From the NCBI GenBank assembly GCA_905213325.1, contig CAJMHW010000055.1, positions 1 through 7,569 of the forward strand: 7,569 nt of DNA, written 5' to 3'. Below the pieces are notes generated by a model. That model did not search any database, was not told the origin of the DNA, and was given only the letters and a program-made list of their open reading frames with translations. A program made the translations under genes and the position numbers. Below are positions 5,286-7,569 of the stretch, in pieces (positions within the stretch are counted from its first letter, which is position 1; every line of letters begins with the position of its first letter). This DNA comes from Collinsella aerofaciens. Its GTDB lineage: Bacteria > Actinomycetota > Coriobacteriia > Coriobacteriales > Coriobacteriaceae.

Positions 5286-5325
5286 GTGGCGGGGCAAAGA
5301 ACAACTGGTAGCTCTGCCCCGCCAC
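5286..5325 (-). terminator. G+C-rich hairpin between mfd and the PAP2 gene
   Basis: GTGGCGGGGCA (5286-5296) pairs perfectly with TGCCCCGCCAC (5315-5325), with an 18-base loop. It begins 12 bases after the mfd stop codon. No U-tract follows on the minus strand, and I see no clear promoter before the PAP2 ATG, so it may only attenuate transcription and let some reach the downstream genes. Confidence 0.5.
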
Positions 5326-5337
5326 GCCCCCTACTTG

Positions 5338-7569
5338 TTAGTCATCGTCGCTCGCGCCTAATTGCTGCAGCAGCATGAGTGCCGCGGCCACGGGGCCGGT
5401 GCCGTCGTTGGCGTCGAGACCGCGACCCAGGCCGCTGCCCGCGCCGGCGCCCGCCTTGTAGGGCACCGACAACTTGCGGCTCTTGGGGAAGTTCACCGCG
5501 CCATAGCGGGTCTTAAGCTCAAAGGCCACCTTCTTGGGCACGCCGACGCCCAAAAACGTGATGCGACCGCCGCTGAGCGTGACGCTCTCGAGCCCCAGGC
5601 GCTCGCCGCGAATGCGGATGCGCGCGCGATTGAACAGGTTGAGTCCCGCCAACGGCAGCTCACCATGCGCGGCCTCGGTCTCTTCCTGCACCTCGTCAAT
5701 GCTCTCCAGGCCCTCGGCCGCTGCGAGCTTACGGTACACGAGCACGCGCTGGTCCACCGCCGGCAGGTACTCCTCGGACAAGAAGTAGTCGGCCGGCAGG
5801 TTAATACCCACGCTCGCCGCCTCCACGCCGGCGTCGTCATCGCCGCGCGCCTCGGCCACGGCCTGGCCCAGCATCTGCGTAAACAGATCAAAGCCCACGC
5901 TCGACAGGTTGCCGTGCTGCTCGGCTCCCATAAGCGAACCGGCGCCACGGATCTCTAGGTCGCGCATGGCGATGCGCATGCCGCTGCCCAGGTCCTGGAA
6001 CTCGGAAAGTGCGGTCAGGCGCGCCGTTGCCTCCTCGGTGAGCGGCAGCTCGCCGGGGAACATAAAGTACGCGTAGGCCTGCGTGGCAGAGCGGCCCACA
6101 CGGCCCTTGAGCTGGTAGAGCTGCGCCAGGCCAAGGCGCTGCGAGTCCTCGATGATCAGCGTGTTGGCCGTTGCGTTGTCGATGCCGCTCTCCACGATGG
6201 TCGTGGCGATGAGCACATCGATCTTTTTGGTCGCGAACTCAATCATCACGTCCTCGACCTCGCGCGGGCTCATCTTGCCGTGTGCCACGCCCACGCGCGC
6301 CTCGGGCGCGGCCTCATGCACGCGCGCCACGGCGTCATCGATGGTCTTAACGCGGTTGGACACGTAGTACACCTGGCCGCCGCGGCCCACCTCCAGGCGA
6401 ATCGCCGCGCTCACCACATCGGGATCGTACTCCCCCACGTGCACGATCACGGGACGACGCCCGGTCGGCGGCGTGGTAATCAGGCTCATGTCGCGTACGC
6501 CACTCGTGGCCATCTGCATGGTTCGCGGAATCGGCGTTGCCGAAAGCGTGAGCACGTCAATCTGCTCGCGCAGGTTCTTGAGCTGTTCCTTGTGCTGCAC
6601 GCCAAAGCGCTGTTCCTCGTCGATGATCACCAGGCCCAGGTTCTTGGGGTTCACATCGGCCGAAAGCAGACGGTGGGTGCCGATGAGCACATCGATTGCG
6701 CCCTCGGCAAACGCCTTGAGCGCGCGCTTTTGCTGCGCCGGCGTGCGGAAGCGGCTGAGCACCTCGACCTCAAGGCCGAACGGGGCAAAGCGTTCAAAGA
6801 ACGTCTCGTAGTGCTGCTGGGCCAGAATGGTCGTGGGGCAGAGCACCATGACCTGGCGGCCGGAGTCCACACACTTAAACGCCGCACGCAGGGCGACCTC
6901 GGTCTTGCCAAAGCCCACGTCGCCGCACAGCAGGCGGTCCATGGGCTTTGGCGCTTCCATGTCGGCCTTAATGTCGGCGATGGCCTCCAGCTGGTCGCGC
7001 GTCTCGTCGTAAGGAAAGCTCTCCTCCATCTCGATCTGCTCGGGCGTGTCGGGCGGGCAGGCGATACCGGTAATCGACGAGCGGCGCGTATACAGATCGA
7101 CCAGGTCAAACGCCAGCTTTTTGGCATTCTTGCGCGCCTTATTGGTGGCACGCGTCCAGTCGGCAGTGTTGAGCCTGGTCAGACGCGGCTTGTCGCCGTC
7201 GGGGCCAACATAGCGCGTGATGCGATCGACCTGCTCGAGCGGCACGTAGAGCTTGTCGCCGTCGGCATATTCCAGCAAAAAGTAGTCGCGCTCCTTGCCG
7301 CCCACTTCCTGGCGCGCGATCTCGCTAAAGAGCGCGATGCCGTGAGTGGCGTGCACCACGTAGTCGCCCGGCTTAAACGGGAACGTGATCTGCGTAATGT
7401 CCACCTTGCGGCGGCTGCGCGCGCGGTTGGCATCCATGCGGGCGTTGAGGTCGGCGATCGAGAACACGGCCAGGTTGGCATCGGGCACCACCACGCCCTG
7501 CGGCAGGGCGGCATCGACAAAGGTCACGCGTCCGCGCGAGATAGTGGGCACGGCGGCACCGGCGGCAGC
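5338..7569 (-). CDS. mfd: Transcription-repair coupling factor Mfd, C-terminal two-thirds (5' cut by window edge)
   Basis: The visible 743 codons end in TAA at 5338-5340; full Mfd is about 1,150 residues, so the UvrB-like N-terminal domains are off-window. Numbering from the codon at 7551: the RNA-polymerase-interacting domain spans about 57-118 (FKPGDYVVHATHGIALF...). The RecG-like translocase has Walker A GDVGFGKTE (210-218), DEEQ (311-314), SATPIPRT (337-344), an IATTIVESGID motif (448-458) and QLYQLKGRVGRS (477-488). The regulatory lid domain occupies about 585-695. Mfd removes RNA polymerase stalled at DNA lesions and recruits UvrA for nucleotide excision repair. All helicase motifs look intact. 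The C-terminus ends in a glycine-rich linker (about 700-720) and an acidic DDD. It is probably the first gene of the minus-strand block seen here, although genes before it are not visible. Confidence 0.98.
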   Translation of the reverse strand, partial: AAAGAAVPTISRGRVTFVDAALPQGVVVPDANLAVFSIADLNARMDANRARSRRKVDITQITFPFKPGDYVVHATHGIALFSEIARQEVGGKERDYFLLEYADGDKLYVPLEQVDRITRYVGPDGDKPRLTRLNTADWTRATNKARKNAKKLAFDLVDLYTRRSSITGIACPPDTPEQIEMEESFPYDETRDQLEAIADIKADMEAPKPMDRLLCGDVGFGKTEVALRAAFKCVDSGRQVMVLCPTTILAQQHYETFFERFAPFGLEVEVLSRFRTPAQQKRALKAFAEGAIDVLIGTHRLLSADVNPKNLGLVIIDEEQRFGVQHKEQLKNLREQIDVLTLSATPIPRTMQMATSGVRDMSLITTPPTGRRPVIVHVGEYDPDVVSAAIRLEVGRGGQVYYVSNRVKTIDDAVARVHEAAPEARVGVAHGKMSPREVEDVMIEFATKKIDVLIATTIVESGIDNATANTLIIEDSQRLGLAQLYQLKGRVGRSATQAYAYFMFPGELPLTEEATARLTALSEFQDLGSGMRIAMRDLEIRGAGSLMGAEQHGNLSSVGFDLFTQMLGQAVAEARGDDDAGVEAASVGINLPADYFLSEEYLPAVDQRVLVYRKLAAAEGLESIDEVQEETEAAHGELPLAGLNLFNRARIRIRGERLGLESVTLSGGRITFLGVGVPKKVAFELKTRYGAVNFPKSRKLSVPYKAGAGAGSGLGRGLDANDGTGPVAAALMLLQQLGASDDD

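Noticed and set aside
3945..5378. Long + strand open frame (477 codons) opposite the aldolase and PAP2 genes
   Set aside because: It spans two well-supported genes and their spacer in antisense, and its translation shows no recognisable domain. High G+C makes such antisense frames common.
1..7569. CRISPR array, tRNA or rRNA genes, toxin-antitoxin or defence genes
   Set aside because: I saw no regularly spaced repeats, no tRNA-like cloverleaf with conserved loops and no rRNA segments, and every supported gene has another identity.

Overview
This GC-rich window most resembles a gut actinobacterium of the class Coriobacteriia, with Collinsella or a close relative as my best guess. That guess rests on base composition, codon choice and the general look of the proteins. 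No rRNA or other taxonomic marker is present, so it is inference.

Layout from left to right: (1) Positions 1-~492 hold the 3' end of an IS110-family insertion sequence on the + strand, cut by the window edge. It is richer in G+C than its surroundings and uses AGG for arginine, unlike the host genes. (2) Positions ~493-704 are non-coding and strongly structured, with a nested 99-nt hairpin and a perfect 10-bp hairpin next to the following gene. (3) A minus-strand SIS-domain protein of the FrlB/FraB sugar-amine deglycase type (705-1697) and a plus-strand GntR/HutC regulator (1903-2625) are divergent. They share an AT-rich 205-bp spacer with three copies of a GCATACAAST-type motif and one perfect palindrome, which are good candidate operators. 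(4) Convergent with the regulator is a minus-strand block, read in transcription order from the right edge: mfd (transcription-repair coupling factor, N-terminus outside the window), a PAP2-family membrane phosphatase, a threonine-aldolase-family PLP enzyme with a clear rho-independent terminator, and a GNAT acetyltransferase of the phosphinothricin/MnaT type.

Functionally, the deglycase-like protein and the regulator form a small catabolic module. It probably acts on a phosphorylated Amadori product such as fructoselysine-6-phosphate or a relative, with the regulator sensing a phosphosugar through its UTRA domain. The sugar kinase and transporter expected for such a pathway are not in the window. 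The mfd block is ordinary housekeeping and metabolism. mfd, the PAP2 gene and the aldolase gene may be partly co-transcribed, while the GNAT gene lies beyond the aldolase terminator. I did not find a new defence or mobile system. The best leads are the shared operator repeats, the lone deglycase-regulator pair beside an IS110 end, the structured RNA-like segment at 563-700, and the repetitive proline-rich tail of the GNAT protein encoded opposite a G-rich tract.
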